Assembly: GCA_964017195.1 (NCBI GenBank) | Contig: OZ024894.1 | Location: 35,859,614-35,923,613, forward strand | DNA from: Siderastrea radians | Lineage: Eukaryota; Cnidaria; Anthozoa; Scleractinia; Rhizangiidae | Length of the DNA: 64,000 nt | Direction: 5' to 3' | Part shown: positions 34,930 to 47,134 of the stretch, piece after piece | Numbering within the stretch: the stretch's first letter is position 1 | How the letters are laid out: every line of letters begins with the position of its first letter | Notes under the pieces: generated by a model | The model's database searches: none | What the model was told of the DNA's origin: nothing | The model's input: the letters and a program-made list of their open reading frames with translations, nothing else | Program-made: the position numbers and the translations under genes

Positions 34930-34981
34930 CACGCTATGCATAATAATGACATCGGCACGCTATGCATAATAATGACATCGG
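34930..34981. repeat. exact 26-bp tandem duplication
   Basis: Two identical units beginning CACGCTATGCATAATAATG, so recent. Confidence 0.95.
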
Positions 34982-35599
34982 CAACATTTAAGAGTTTGTA
35001 TGGAAATGATACAAAATGTCTCAAATTGCCACAAATCAGAAAGAAGTCGAAATAAAAATAATTTGCCTCATTTCATTGTTGTATTGGTGATTATTTGAGG
35101 GCTTCCTGGGCTGGTTTGAAGCTTTTTGGGAGAGAAATTAAGGTTTTTATATTGTTTAAATGTCGTAAGAAAATGCAGCACACTTTCAAGCGTGTACATT
35201 TATAAAACAGATAAAGTAGTTAAAAGTGCAGCTTGTAAGGGACCTTAAAAGTCAAGCTTTTAAGAGTTCTTAAAAGTCGAGCTTTTTAGTGTTTTTAAAT
35301 GTCGAGCTTTTTAAGGATTCTTAAAACCTCGACTTTTAAGACTCTAAAAAGCTCGACTTTTGAGGACCCTTAAAAGCGCGACTTTTAAGGACGTTATAAA
35401 GCTCGACTTTTGGGACTCTTAAACTGCACATGAAGCCAAATTTGTTTTTACATAGCTGTAAAATATATCGTTTAAAATGCACGATTCCAAAATTTGAGAT
35501 GACTAGGACAAAAATTGACGAAAAATGGTCAGAGGACTGGATCGAGTTTGTTGCGAAATTCCTTGGTTGTGACGTAATTTTGGGGACAGAGGTTTTGGA

Positions 35600-37190
35600 C
35601 TGACTTATACAGGGATGTGCCACTAGACAGGGTATGGCTTTTGGCCTCTTTGTCCTAAGCAGGATATATAATTTTTTCTGTCTGTCCTGAACAGATTGTA
35701 TTTTGTGTCATTTGTCCTATACAAGGACCTAAAATGAAAGGTGTTGTCTTAAATAGAATAGGTATTTTGGGTGACTTCTTGTCTTAAACAATGTCAGGGT
35801 TTCAATCCCTCAGTAGCAGTCCTATACCAAAACATGGGTCAAGTGCCCCCACCCCCCCCTCCGGGGGGTTATGAGGAGGTTTGCATCCCGACTACTCTTT
35901 TGGCCAATTTCAAATTACTTGTCTGATGACTTCCTGAACTGTACTGCACTCAGTTCAGTCACCATAACATGCTACATACTATCAATAGGATATATCCAGT
36001 TATGCTGCTCTTTCGTGCAAATGTATTGAGATTACTTGTATGTTTTTCACGGCATTCAGTTTTATTGATAACCCTGATATTGAAACTTGAGGGGAAGGAA
36101 CGATAATGATGATGCTGAGTGAAACCCATCAGTACTGTTCGAATTAAACAGATCATTTATTTGTTACAATTATTTAACTTGCGATTTAGAGGATAACTAG
36201 ACTCTCTCAAACCAGTCAAGTACTGAACATTTTCACTGGGCCATTCCTTGTAATTGAGGCGCCACCCCCCCCCCCCCCCCCCACATACAAACACCCTTGT
36301 TAGAGACTGGACTTTTTGACTTTTTGGCGTATAGTCTCGCCCACTACGCAAGTCAATGTGTCATTTGTGTTAATTGAGACCACTGCAAACAACTACTCAA
36401 ACCATAACTGTAAAATGTATATTACATGCTGAAAATATCCAAAAGGAATCCAAAAGTACTTATTTAAAACAATTTTTAAAAATGACAGCTAACACTGAAA
36501 CAACAATGGTAAACCACTGGCTTGGCTTGTGTATTATGGAAGTGGTGTGCACATAATAAAATAGCAAACTAAATTTGACAAAGTAAGAACAACAATTTTC
36601 TTATGTTCACAAAAGTAATAAAACATGCATGTCATAATGACAGTATTTATGTTGCTTGGCAGCTTGTCCTGGTATGACCTGGTTTCTGCATTTGGACAGT
36701 TCTGAGGTTTTTGAGCTGTTCTGGTGCCAGTGGTTGTTCTCTCAACAGAAACAGTATTGCTCTGCTGCAATACCCCTTCCTCTGCACATGAATCAGAAAA
36801 CAACAATAATTATTGTACATATACTGTTTATTCAGGTGGTTTCAGAGAAATTAAATGGGAGATGAATTAATGTCAGTCAGATCACTCTGGGAACAAGGAA
36901 AAAAAGGATTTTTGTGACAACTGAACAACAGGAGAATTTGGATGTTGATGTGAAGGCTTTTGTTAGAAAAGCACATACCGTAATCTGTCGTTAGATAGCA
37001 ACGGAATCCCACACGAGCACCATCCTTAACACGGGTTATTACTAACACAATGAATGATGTATGCCTGTGCTTTTCTATGTATCAACAGTAGGGTGGGCTT
37101 AGCCTACCAAACAATATCAGTTTATACCATTGAATACATGTGCTACGTAACTGATCAAACATGTAAGTCTTCATATCACAAATATTTGGC
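35600..37190. other. interior of the 3.1-kb TIR element, non-coding
   Basis: It holds degenerate direct repeats of a TGTCCTAAACAGGAT-like phrase (35640-35790), a 19-C tract (36266-36283 region) and no intact frame. Whatever transposase was once here is not recognisable. Confidence 0.45.
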
Positions 37191-37194
37191 TTAC

Positions 37195-37490
37195 TTGTCC
37201 TTTCGTTCGATCACTTGGAACTTCTTCTGGAGCTGCAGGAACAACAGTATCTCTTGTGGGCACAGCGGTCCTCTTTATATATAATCTCGGATATTTACTC
37301 TCCCACTCTTCTCGATTGTATCAATCACCGATGATTTGTACTCGTAGCAATCGTCCTCGAAGTGCGCCGAGCAGAGTGCAGTGCACTTGGAAGTCACTGG
37401 GATCTTTAAAGTTTTCGAACAAATTTGACCCACTTTACCCTCACAATCGGATCAGTTTGAAACTAATGCATTCGAAATCCCTTTTTCCTC
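37195..37490 (-). pseudogene. decayed THAP zinc-finger domain exon
   Basis: Minus-strand pieces in order: G-F-R-M-H, a stop where Gln would be expected, FQTDPIVRVKWVKFVRKL, then in another frame PVTSKCTALCSAHFEDDCYE, then KRTAVPTRDTVVPAAPEEVP and a GTAAGC donor. These match the THAP layout: Phe-His-Phe/Pro turn, basic Trp helix, C-x-x-H pair, and the AVPT box. THAP domains bind DNA and open P-element transposases and their domesticated relatives. One stop and at least one frameshift show decay. The N-terminal C-x-C pair is lost. Confidence 0.7.
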
Positions 37491-38409
37491 GTATTTTTTA
37501 CAACTTTTAGGGGCGCGAGCAACGCAGTTTCTCCCTCCTCTTGCCTCCTCTTTCTCTCTTTCCGCCGTATTGGATTGCTAGTTTGTGTACCCAAATTGAC
37601 GTCACAGGCTGTTGTCACGTGGTATTTTGGCCGCGCGATTTGAATGCCATTTTTCGAGGCAAAACAGCCCAACTTTCAGCGCTCGTAAAATCGCCAATTT
37701 TTATCCTAGACATCTCAAACTTTGGAATCATATATTTCAAACGATGAATTTTATAACTGTGTAAAAACAAATTTCGCTTCATATGCACTTTAAAAGCTCG
37801 ACTTTTAAGGACTCTTAAAACCTCGACTTTTAAGAACTCTACAAAAGCTCGACTTTTAAGAGTCTAAAAAGCTCGACTTTTAAGGACTCTAAAAGGCTCG
37901 ACTTTTAAGGACGTTAAAAAGCTGGACTTTTGAGGACTCTAAAAAGCTCGACATTTAAGGACTCTTAAAAGCTCCACTTTTAAGACCGTAAAAAGCTCGA
38001 CTTTTAAGGACTCTAAAAAGCTAGTCATATTTTTAAGGACTCTAAAAAGCTAGATTTTTAAGGACCCTAAAAGCTCGACTTTTAAGACCTAAAAAGTCTG
38101 CTCTAAAGAACTCTAAAAAGCTCAACTTTTAAAGACTCTTAAAAGCACGACTTTTAAGGACTCATACAAGCTGCACTTTTCGCTACTTTATTTGTTTTAT
38201 AAATGTACACCCTTGAAAGTGTGCTGTACTTTTTCACGACATTTAAACAAAGCTATTTGTATATGCGTTTGTTTCATAGGGCGATTTTGATGACTCGAGT
38301 TACATAGGTGGTTTTTAATAAATATGTTTAGTTGAATTTACATAAGGGACTTTGCCCAGCTACTGCTATTGATCCGACAAGTAATACACGATGCTGATTA
38401 ATTTTTTTT

Positions 38410-38775
38410 TTACAGACCACCAGACAATGGAGAAGGATCCTTGGATAAATTCTAGAAATTTTTAATCAATAAAGTTTCTGGTACAGGAATTGCTGATTTA
38501 ATTATCACTGGTGACTTTAATTTTCCCTGTGTGATTGGTCAACTGGCTCACCAACTATTGTAGACAATTTTACCGAAACATTTTGGGAAATTCTGGATGA
38601 CCATTTTCTCACTCAAACAAACCTTTATATCACGCGTCTCAGTGTCAGTAATATCTCATCACCTGGTAATATCTTGGATCTCGAGCTGACGAATCATGAA
38701 TCACTGAATGAGGAAACTAATGTGTATCCAAATGGCTTTGACTCAGATCCCTTTCCTGTTTGCTTTTGCTATCTA
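38410..38775 (+). pseudogene. LINE endonuclease (EEP) domain fragment
   Basis: Across three frames the plus strand reads RPPDNGEGSLDKF, GTGIADLIITGDFNFP (the GDFN active-site box), TETF-EILDDHFLTQTN, SSPGNILDLELTNHESL and a DSD-FPVCF-like end. These are the middle and C-terminal motifs of the APE-type endonuclease in jockey/RTE-like LINEs. Multiple frameshifts. No RT follows. Confidence 0.8.
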
Positions 38776-40067
38776 ACATAATCTAACACAATTTACACAA
38801 TTAGCTTTCTCAGCATATTTACTTCATCGCGAAAACGTCAAGTTTATACCGAGGAACCCATTGAACCTAATTACAAGTGGGACCGCGAAAGGAAAAGACT
38901 AAAATGCAATTAAGCAAGATAAGGGCAAGACAAAGGAATCAGCTATAAAGGGAACCTGATTAAAGGTCTCCTTTGCAGGGTTTCTTGAGTTCATGCTTAT
39001 AATTAAACAATCACAAAGGAGGAAGCCTTGTTGCGCAAACATCGTTTGCCTTAATGTTTCCCCGTTTGCTGCGAAAACATTTTTGCTTCTCAGAAATAAA
39101 AAAAAGTTTATTATCGTTTGCCTCACAAAGAAAGTCACTGAATTAGTAGATCACAAGTAACTCATTGTTGTGAGTCAACCGAATACAGATTATTATTAAT
39201 TTGTATTTATCACGATGATCAATAACCAGATTTTTCACAACAAATGAATTGTTTTTGAATTTCTTTCAGACACATTATGGTTCCACGTTTAATTGCGCCA
39301 AGAAGAAAAAAAGGTTGATTAAATTGTAGGGTTGTCCAGGCTTCACTTTCTAAGTGGAGCAGGCGCAAACTTTTCTCTGAATGACATAAACAAACAGAAA
39401 AGCTGCGGGAAGGAAACATGGTTTAAGTTAACTAAATTTGTAGCAAAATATTGCAGAAACAAAATTAAGATAAACAAGAATGGAATTGCAATGATTTCGT
39501 CAATAGTTGATAAATTCAAAACATGCAAGGCGGGAGAATGGGTGCTCGTAAGCTTTAGTAGAGTGCAATACGCATGTTCTGTAGTGGTCCATGAACCTGT
39601 TTAATATTCTTATAACTGATTATCGAGGAGAATCAGTTTCATAAATGTTCAATTTCAAATAAACGACGGTGAATCCAATAAACGCTGGTAGATTTGTTTC
39701 AGATTTGACCATGGAGACCGGCGCTTATTTGAAATCGGCGTTTATTCGAGGCCCGGCCTTTATAATCGAGAAAATACGGTATAACAATAATTTTTGGACC
39801 ATAGTCTTTGTTCTTTTCACTTTATATCGCACAAAACCTTATCAGGCCATTTTCTCATCTCTTTGGCGAATTCTAGGCCCTGTTAAAGTAAAAGAGGAAA
39901 TCTCGAACAAGCTTTACATCTCATAGTTTAAAGCGTATATTTCTCGTATCAACTTCACTTTCGGGAACGGCAAAAACGGTAACGTGACCGACAAATTCCA
40001 ACTGCTGAGAAATATGGTTTAGTGAATCTACTTTTTGCTGTGTGAAAATATAACAAATTACCTGCAA
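38776..40067. other. non-coding with dispersed-repeat scraps
   Basis: 39700-39785 has the GGCGCTTATT...GGCGTTTATTCGAGGCCCGG phrase and a GAAAATACGGTA end that I recall as a dispersed cnidarian repeat. A 90-codon frame (39332-39604) has no motif. Confidence 0.4.
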
Positions 40068-40070
40068 TTA

Positions 40071-40558
40071 GGGGCCGATTACATGGCGAATTTCAGCCCG
40101 GGCTTTAATTTCGACCGCCCACCGGGCTAAAATTTTGTTGCGATTACATGGGGAATTTCAGCCCAGGTGGAATGTGGGCGGGAAAATTTGCGGGCTAAAA
40201 TTTTGTTGCGATTACATGGAGAATTTCAGCCCAGGTGGAATGTGGGCGGGAAAATTTGCGGAAAGCGTTTTACCTCCTGTTTTTTTTTTACACAACCAAG
40301 AGTTTTCCTCTCTTGGCACAACTAAAAACGTGCGCATGCCCAAGTTCATATTTCAGCCCGGGCTGAAATTTGAATGCGATTACATTAGGTTTTTCAGCCC
40401 GTTTGACTGGGCTGAAATTTGGCCAGCCCGGATGGAAATTTCAGCCCAGGCTGAGACTCTCTTCATGCAATTGCAAATCTTTATAAAGATTTGTTCAGGA
40501 AGCCGAGCTGAAATCTCAGCCCGGTTAACCGGGCTGAAAGTTGCCATGCAATCGGCCC
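40071..40558. mobile_element. Harbinger-like MITE (TTA target), hairpin-rich
   Basis: Ends GGGGCCGATTACATGGC and the complement of GGGCCGATTGCATGGC, with TTA on both sides (40068-40070, 40559-40561): the 3-bp target and GGGCC start of PIF/Harbinger. The interior has many TTTCAGCCCGGGCTGAAA palindromes and a 68-bp tandem duplication (40132-40263). No coding capacity. Confidence 0.85.
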
Positions 40559-40875
40559 TTAGTTTTGCAACGACTTTGCGCCACGACTCTTACACTATGT
40601 TCATTTCATAGCTGTTTTTCGGTTTGTTTTACATTTGAGGTAAACGGCAAAACCTTTTCATTTTGTCGAGTAAGCAAGATCCGTTTAATTGTCAGTCAAC
40701 CCTGTCCTCTTCACATTTTTATCTAGCCCTTTGATTGCACAATAAGGGATGTGCTCTGACTGATCTATTTCCCAATTTTCCAACTACAGTTTTTTTAAGA
40801 GGGTGGCTTTGGTACTGGTGGTGGTGGTGGGGGAGAACTTTCAGTAAAGACGCTTTCCATCTGTCATTAGTTTAA

Positions 40876-41158
40876 AGCGTGTATGACACGAAAATTTTTT
40901 CTTCGGTTTTTGATAGTTTTATGTGTATAAAAAACGATTCTAATCTTTAATTCGGCATCAAACTTTTCAAACGGACTTTTTTCGCGGTGAAAATAGCGCA
41001 AATTAGAGTTCAAAAGTGTCGCCGTCTCACGGGGCCAAAATCTCACGTGTTTAGCTAATGTTAACGTTAATGTTAATGTTATGTTTAAGTTTAAAATCGT
41101 TTTTTTGATATTCATCAGACTCTCAAAAACCGAAGAAAAATTTCGTGTCATATACACT
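40876..41158. mobile_element. TTAA-target MITE (piggyBac/Kolobok-like)
   Basis: 283 bp. Ends AGCGTGTATGACACGAAA and the complement of AGTGTATATGACACGAAA, both continuing into TTCTTCGGTTTTTGA. TTAA flanks at 40872-40875 and 41159-41162. Contains a GTTAAT hexamer run near 41058-41085. Confidence 0.85.
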
Positions 41159-41162
41159 TTAA

Positions 41163-42214
41163 GGGCAGTTACTTATCATAACACTTGTTTTTCTTTAATT
41201 CCTTTGATTTCTATTTTGACAGTTCACAATGAAGCGTTACTTAGATATGAACAATGCATAGAGACAACTTAGTTCGCCTAATTCCGCAATCTAAGACAAC
41301 AACAACGTCTTGCTTGTTCCTTACGTTGAGAGACCAAACGCGAGTCTATTGTTCGAGATGTTGAATCATAAACAGAATTGACCTTTAGAGTTGAGTTTCT
41401 TACCTCCTTTTTTTGTCCTGTGTTTGGTGTTCTCACATCAGAAATTAAGGAACGTTCTTTTCCCGACGGAAACCGAAGAAGTGTAAGAAGAAGCTTCCTC
41501 TGTCGGTTTTGAATGCTGTAAATAGAATATATAGCAAGTGTTAACCTTGTTTAATTTATACTTGCCTGTATGCATGTTAATAGTAGAGTAGATAGCTCTC
41601 AATTAAAGCTAAAGTCGAAGACAGCAATTTATTATGTAAAGAATGAGATGTCACAAATGGCTTCAATTGCCAAATGGCCTTTTTTAACGTTTATTTAAAT
41701 TTTCTCAAGCTTTTAACGCAATATTGCCAGAATCGTTTGACTTTTTAATTTATACAACTCAGTCTCTTCCAATTGCTTGCATCTTTGCGTGGGTTTTTCC
41801 TTATTTTCATCTGACTGTTAAAAGTTCGCAAAAATTGAACTCTCTGTGACCTAGAAAAGACACGTTTAACAATTACTCAAGTGCTTCCCTATATGTTCGT
41901 ACATTATTCCAGAATTCTTTGACGGTAATACTATTACTTTTTTTTTAATTGGAAGGGCATCACTTTTCTTATTTTCTCTACCTGATTACTCGAGTATTGC
42001 AAATAATCAAAAATTCTACCGATCACTTTTAGACAATATTCGTAAATTCGTAACCCTCCGAATTTCACCTGGAAACAGTATCTCACGCAAATCTTACATA
42101 TCTCTCATAGAAGAGTAGCATAAAAGGGATGGTTTCACGGTTCGGCACATGTGCAAGGTATGACCTTATCGCAGTCGATTCCATTGTATATGAAACAATC
42201 ATATTAAGCGAATA
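41163..42214. other. non-coding, nothing recognised
   Basis: AT-rich, with no frame above 63 codons and no definable repeat. Confidence 0.5.
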
Positions 42215-42216
42215 TA

Positions 42217-42392
42217 CAGTGGAACCTCGATTTAACGAAGTGCCAAGGGGCTGGGGAAATTGACTCGTTATATCGAGGGTTCGTTATATCGAGGTTCTTT
42301 TCCATACATTACACTATTACTGGGCTGAAAAATATCGTTCGTTATACCGAGGGCTTCGCAATACAGAGGTTCGTTAAATGGAGGTTCCACTG
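42217..42392. mobile_element. Tigger/pogo-type MITE (TA target)
   Basis: 176 bp with CAGTGGAACCTCGATTTAAC and the inverse GTTAAATGGAGGTTCCACTG, TA on each side. The interior repeats TCGTTATATCGAGG. A different family from 21243-21845. Confidence 0.9.
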
Positions 42393-42394
42393 TA

Positions 42395-43140
42395 CTACTC
42401 TTGCGGAAAATTTACCTTTGAAAATTTCACAATCAGTTGCGAAAACATTATGTTACAGGTGAGACTTTTCATCAGAATTCCGTTTGTATGTTCAGAGCAT
42501 GCATTAAAATACCTTTTTCACTTTTACCAACGTTTTCGGTTAAAAAACCTTCACTTGTAAACAAACTCAAATTTACACAAGCATAAAGGCGGATGATAAA
42601 GTTTCACATGAGATTAATATTTTAACCGATTTGCATCGAAAATTCGGAAATTAGCTTTAACTATCGAATTTACTCCTCGACCCGAAAGATTTATTTTGGA
42701 CAAATGCAAGAGTTGTCTACTCGCTTCCAATTGGTTTATAAACAATAGAATTTAATTAGTTTACGTCATAACTTGCACATGCGTGGAACCGTGAACCCTT
42801 TCCTTTAACTCTTTTTAATTCTTTCTTTCAGAAGGAAAGAAGAATGAATGAAAGAAGAATGAGACCCTTACCGGGACTCATAGGACAGGGAAGAAAAACA
42901 TGAATATAAGAAAAAAAGCGCAAGTAATCGGCTGACATGTTTACTCATTCACTCAACCTCTTCGTGCTGAGTGGCACATAAGGTCTCAAAAAATCGAACA
43001 TCGTTCGCACATTCCACGTGCTAATCCTTAAAGATGTGTTTTGGCATCCAAGAGACTCGCTCTCCTAGCACAGGTTCCTAGTTGGTTTTCAGTGCCTCAA
43101 GCCTCCAGGACGACAATGGCTTGATTCTCCTAGTAAGGTT
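42395..43140. other. non-coding, nothing recognised
   Basis: Contains a GAAAGAAGAATGA short repeat at 42833-42865 and no gene. Confidence 0.45.
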
Positions 43141-43159
43141 TCAGTAACATAGGTTGTTT

Positions 43160-43500
43160 TACAAGGCAGGGTTGTTAGCCCTGCGCTTAACTCCCAACCT
43201 GGAGGGCCAGGGCGCTGTTTAGTCTGGCCTCTCTCCCGTAGACCAATTCAGCATGGTTGAACCTACCAGGAGCATAAGCTCCAGCTGACATAGCTCTAGG
43301 GGTCGTAAGGGCACGCAAGCCTCCCCTGCACAACAAGGCACAGCACCAGGGGAAGGCTGACATCTTTAAGCCTCCCGATATGCCGGCACATGTCAGCCAG
43401 ATTACCTCGGAATTCTGCTCAATCGTAGGCATTTATAGGCCTGCACCAGTGAATGGGAGGCCGTTGATGCTTGGCTGTCACCTTCGGAGATTTAAGTTTA
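43160..43500. repeat. dispersed animal repeat, probably LINE-associated
   Basis: The GC-rich stretch with GTTAGCCCTGCGCTTAACTC, CCAACCTGGAGGGCCAGGG, CTACCAGGAGCATAAGCTCC and GGCACGCAAGCCTCC resembles a sequence I remember as common in fish and invertebrate genomes within non-LTR retrotransposons. The class is not certain. An 81-codon minus frame inside is not considered a gene. Confidence 0.4.
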
Positions 43501-45279
43501 AACAGGGGAAGGGAATGGCGGAGGATCCGTGGAGGGTTTTTTGTTTGGGAAATAGAATAAAATAAATGTCTGAGCTAAGTGCTTCAACAAAAGACATTGA
43601 TCAGCTGCGTGCCTGTGTCAATGGTAAGTTAGAGTTCCGTGAAGAGCAGTTCGCCTTAGCTAACGTCTTTTATTTCAATTTATTAATGCGACATATGTTA
43701 AAAAGAAGGACCGTCAGTGCTTCAATTTTTTAATTATAATCGGAACGAAACGACAATCATAATTAATAAAACTTTTCCAGAAGGCGGTGTCAAAGGGTGT
43801 CAAAGTATTTTTATATCAGGCTTCAGTTTTGGATGGCTGCCCCAAAAGACTTACTGAAAGACTTACTGGCAAATTTAATATTTGCTATACATTTACATCA
43901 TATTTGTCCACATTTGTCACTCAAGCAAATGCACAATTATCCTACTTGTCTTAGCACAAATACCATATTTGTCTCTAAGACAAATACAGACAAATGTGAC
44001 AAATGTCATATTTGAACCATGTTTGAACCATTTTTGTCCCAACACAAATCTAAAATTTCACCCAGTGCAGCCAGCCAAGAGACGACTTCAACTATAAAAA
44101 ATTACTATGCCGGCAAAAACAAACAAGTACTTCGCTCGTTTAACGGGGTGCTCATCATCAGCTTTGGCCAGTACCATCAATACAACTAGGAAACTTAACC
44201 CTATTCAGTTCAGACCGTGCTTTTTCGACCTTCTGGGAGCGGGGGGGGGGGTGGAGGGCTTCAGAAGCCCCCCCTGTAACTTTAAAACGGCTTACGCTAT
44301 TGCCACCAAATTTGCACAGCAAAGTGTACACCGTAATTCTAATCATTACAGATACTGCGATGTCACCATGATTTTGATATGATTCCAGTGCCTAAAAACG
44401 TATTTAATCAATATTTCCATCAGGTTTGACTGCGTATTCACAAAACTTTAACAGCAGCATGTCTAGAAATCTTCTAATGTCTCTAAAGAGTTTTATATTT
44501 ACTGGTAGCAGCAATGACATCATTATAATGTAATGCCGGAGTATTGAAATAACCAACTGAAACTACCAACAATACATATATCAGAAACAAATGACAAAAG
44601 TTCTGAAAAGAAATTCACAGATCGATGCTTGCACAAACGCTTAGGAGTTAAGACATTTTGCCACCATAGTAACGGCATCATATTTACGTCATAAACGTAG
44701 ACTCAATGTTTCACTTAGAAGCTCTAAGGCAATAAATTTACTGAATGCTGCACCTGGAGGAGTAAAAATACTTTTGCTGGGTGTAAAGGGCATCTATAAT
44801 ATGTTTTCTGTATGTATTTTTGGAAGACATGAAATTGTGCAGATAAATTTCACATTAGAGATAAAATGGCTATTTTGGTGTCCGTGATCTTTAATTTCTT
44901 TAAATTCATCTGCTTCATTTAATAAACAAGAAAGTGAAGCCAGTTGATTTAATTTGGTATACAGTTTATAGTTCCTTACAAGGTTGCTAAGAAAGCAATT
45001 GGCAACCGCACGAAAATAAAGCGATTTAAGGTTGTCAACTATCCCTCCCCCCCCCGCCTCTTCCCCAATAATATCAGGGATGAGCATTGTTTCATTTTGA
45101 AGAAGGGAGACTGAAAAGCTGTAATTAAAAAAAAAAGGCGGGGGGGGGGGGTCCGTTTGGTGGGGAATGGAAATAGATTTCTTTTTGAGTCCAGTTGTAA
45201 CAGTTAGGTCTTGTGTTGTACTGAGATAATGTTCTCTCTTGTTAACTAGATTTCGGTTTCACTCGAAGGAAAATTGGGC
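43501..45279. other. non-coding; ACAAAT-rich patch and poly-G tracts
   Basis: 43880-44050 is dense in ACAAATGT/CATATTTGTC phrases. Poly-G runs occur near 44240 and 45140. No convincing gene; the 97-codon minus frame 44794-45087 has no motif. Confidence 0.45.
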
Positions 45280-45880
45280 GATTACCATAACTTTTTGCTT
45301 CAAGCTGCATTGTATTATCTGTTAAGAGCCTAGTTTGGTATTTGAACTTAGAGGCAATTGAGTAGGGGAGCCGTTTATGTATGCACACGTACATATTTAG
45401 TAATTTTAAAACCTGCTCACTGTTTTAATTAAACACCTGTTATATCGCCTTGCTGGAATTCATTTCGAGTGATTAAAGTGTGGACGATACATCAATTTTC
45501 CCATATCAGCCTGTATACTTTTGGGAATAGACTAAAATAGCAATAAATAAAATGCGCTAGCTATATTTGAAGAGCAAACCCGGAACTTTCGAGATACTCC
45601 CTTACATTGGCTGTGGCTGATTTTATGTATAAACGCCAGTAAAGGTATTTGCTAAAGTTTGGAATGCCTGCCCACTTATTTGCATGCCATTTTATTGAAG
45701 AAAAAAAGTTTCATTTGTTTTTGTATGCCTCGTTCTACAGTACGTTCAGGCATATGTAAATAAACGGTACATGCCGTATGGTTTGTTAGCAATTTACCTT
45801 GACATTACCATTGTGGACTACCTTATATAATAACCTGTTAATTCAACTCTGAATTGCTCTAAATGCGAATGGTATACGTT
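45280..45880. repeat. diverged second copy of the dispersed repeat at 17380-17970
   Basis: Same phrases in the same order and orientation as the left copy (see 17380). Non-coding. Confidence 0.7.
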
Positions 45881-46255
45881 AGGAGCCCATCATGGGCTCC
45901 TGTATACGTGGATATTGGATGCTTAGGATATAGGTTTCTTTGCTAAAAGTCTGAGAAGTATTTGGAAATCAAATGATTTGTTGATGAACATTACGTCGGC
46001 TGAAATCCGCTTATACTGTTGAACCTGTCGTAAGGGAACATCCAAAATGCCAAACCTAAGTGGTCCCTTACGAGAGGTTAAAAAAAATACAATAAAATAA
46101 AATAAAATGAAATTAAACGAGCGTGCTAGTGACGGCTTCATCACAATTCATAGATAGTTGCCCACAGAGCAGCTTAAATTTATTTATGACCTTCATTTGC
46201 CTTCTTAAAAGTTATTCTCCAATTCCAAGAGAGGATAAAGGGCAAGAGGGCTACT

Positions 46256-46656
46256 CCCCCATATAGGCCCCATCTCCATCCTAATCCCTCTTAAGTTATT
46301 TTTAGTAACAATTGGTAAGAAATTCAACTTTCAAATAACTTATCGAATTTTAAAGCATTTACCCTGAGTGGCAACAATATAGAACTCGTCATTCTAAAAA
46401 AAAATCGTAATTTTATTTTTTCCAAATTTGACATTTCCGAAAATGACGTCACAAAGTTGGCGCCAAATTTTGCTTTAATTTAGTATTACAAGATATCGTC
46501 CGACGGCTTCTGAAAGACTTTATTTCATTGATCTCAAAACTGAAAAATATATGAAATATATTTATCCACTCAAAATCTACAACATTTGAACTTTGAATTT
46601 TGTGAAGAAAAATAACTTAACAGGGATTAGGATGGGTATATGGCCTATATTGGGGA
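46256..46656. mobile_element. about 400-bp MITE
   Basis: CCCCCATATAGGCC, CATCCTAATCCCT and TTAAGTTATTTTT at the left are matched inverted at 46613-46656. Internal sequence non-coding, with a TGACGTCA-like box near 46445. Target duplication unclear. Confidence 0.75.
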
Positions 46657-46659
46657 TTA

Positions 46660-47099
46660 TTAAACTATTGAATCCTCCCTTGCCAATTCTGATTGGATAG
46701 TCAGTTGCATGAAGGTGCGTACTGGTATGCGAATTAATTAAACACCGGTCACACTGTCGTGGGTCTGGCTGTAACTGTTGGCTGGGTTGGGAGGGGGGGG
46801 GGGCGGTGGAGGAGTTGAGGTCTTACCACAAGGTTTTTCATATAGCGTGAGCTTGACGTTGGACGTTAAAATTAATAGTATTATTGTAGATACCCTGCGA
46901 GCAGGCTCTCTTTTCTGCTCGCAGAGTAAATTGTAGTAGAAGTGGCGCTAAATTTGATTGGCTGTTGGCTGTGCTCCAAGGTCATGCATGTATGGACCGT
47001 ACAGTGGCTCCCAGCGGCGCCTATGCATGCTTTCGGTCCGACCTTGTCGAGCTGCGTCCTTGCTGTACTTTGCTTGGTCGATTAGCGAGACAGCTTTTA

Positions 47100-47134
<35 letters not shown>

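Larger units (their letters stand above)
35152..38250. mobile_element. 3.1-kb TIR element with minisatellite-filled ends and THAP remnant (P-like?)
   Basis: Inverted ends start TTGTTTAAATGTCGT (35152) and finish with its complement (38250), followed by matching GCAGCACACTTTCAAG-GTGTACATTTATAAAAC. Each end then holds an array of about 25-bp units (AAAAGCTCGACTTTTAAGGA): 35210-35425 on the left, 37790-38178 on the right. The arms continue about 90 bp inward (TTTGTTTTTACA, ATTCCAAA-TTTGAGATG). The interior encodes a decayed THAP domain on the minus strand. THAP plus long TIRs suggests a P-type transposon, but the expected 8-bp target duplication was not found. Confidence 0.7.

Noticed and set aside
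35210..38178. CRISPR-like regularly repeated GCTCGACTTTTAAGGA units
   Set aside because: Units are nearly contiguous, degenerate, mirrored at both ends of a TIR element and in a eukaryotic genome. They are minisatellite terminal repeats, not a CRISPR array.
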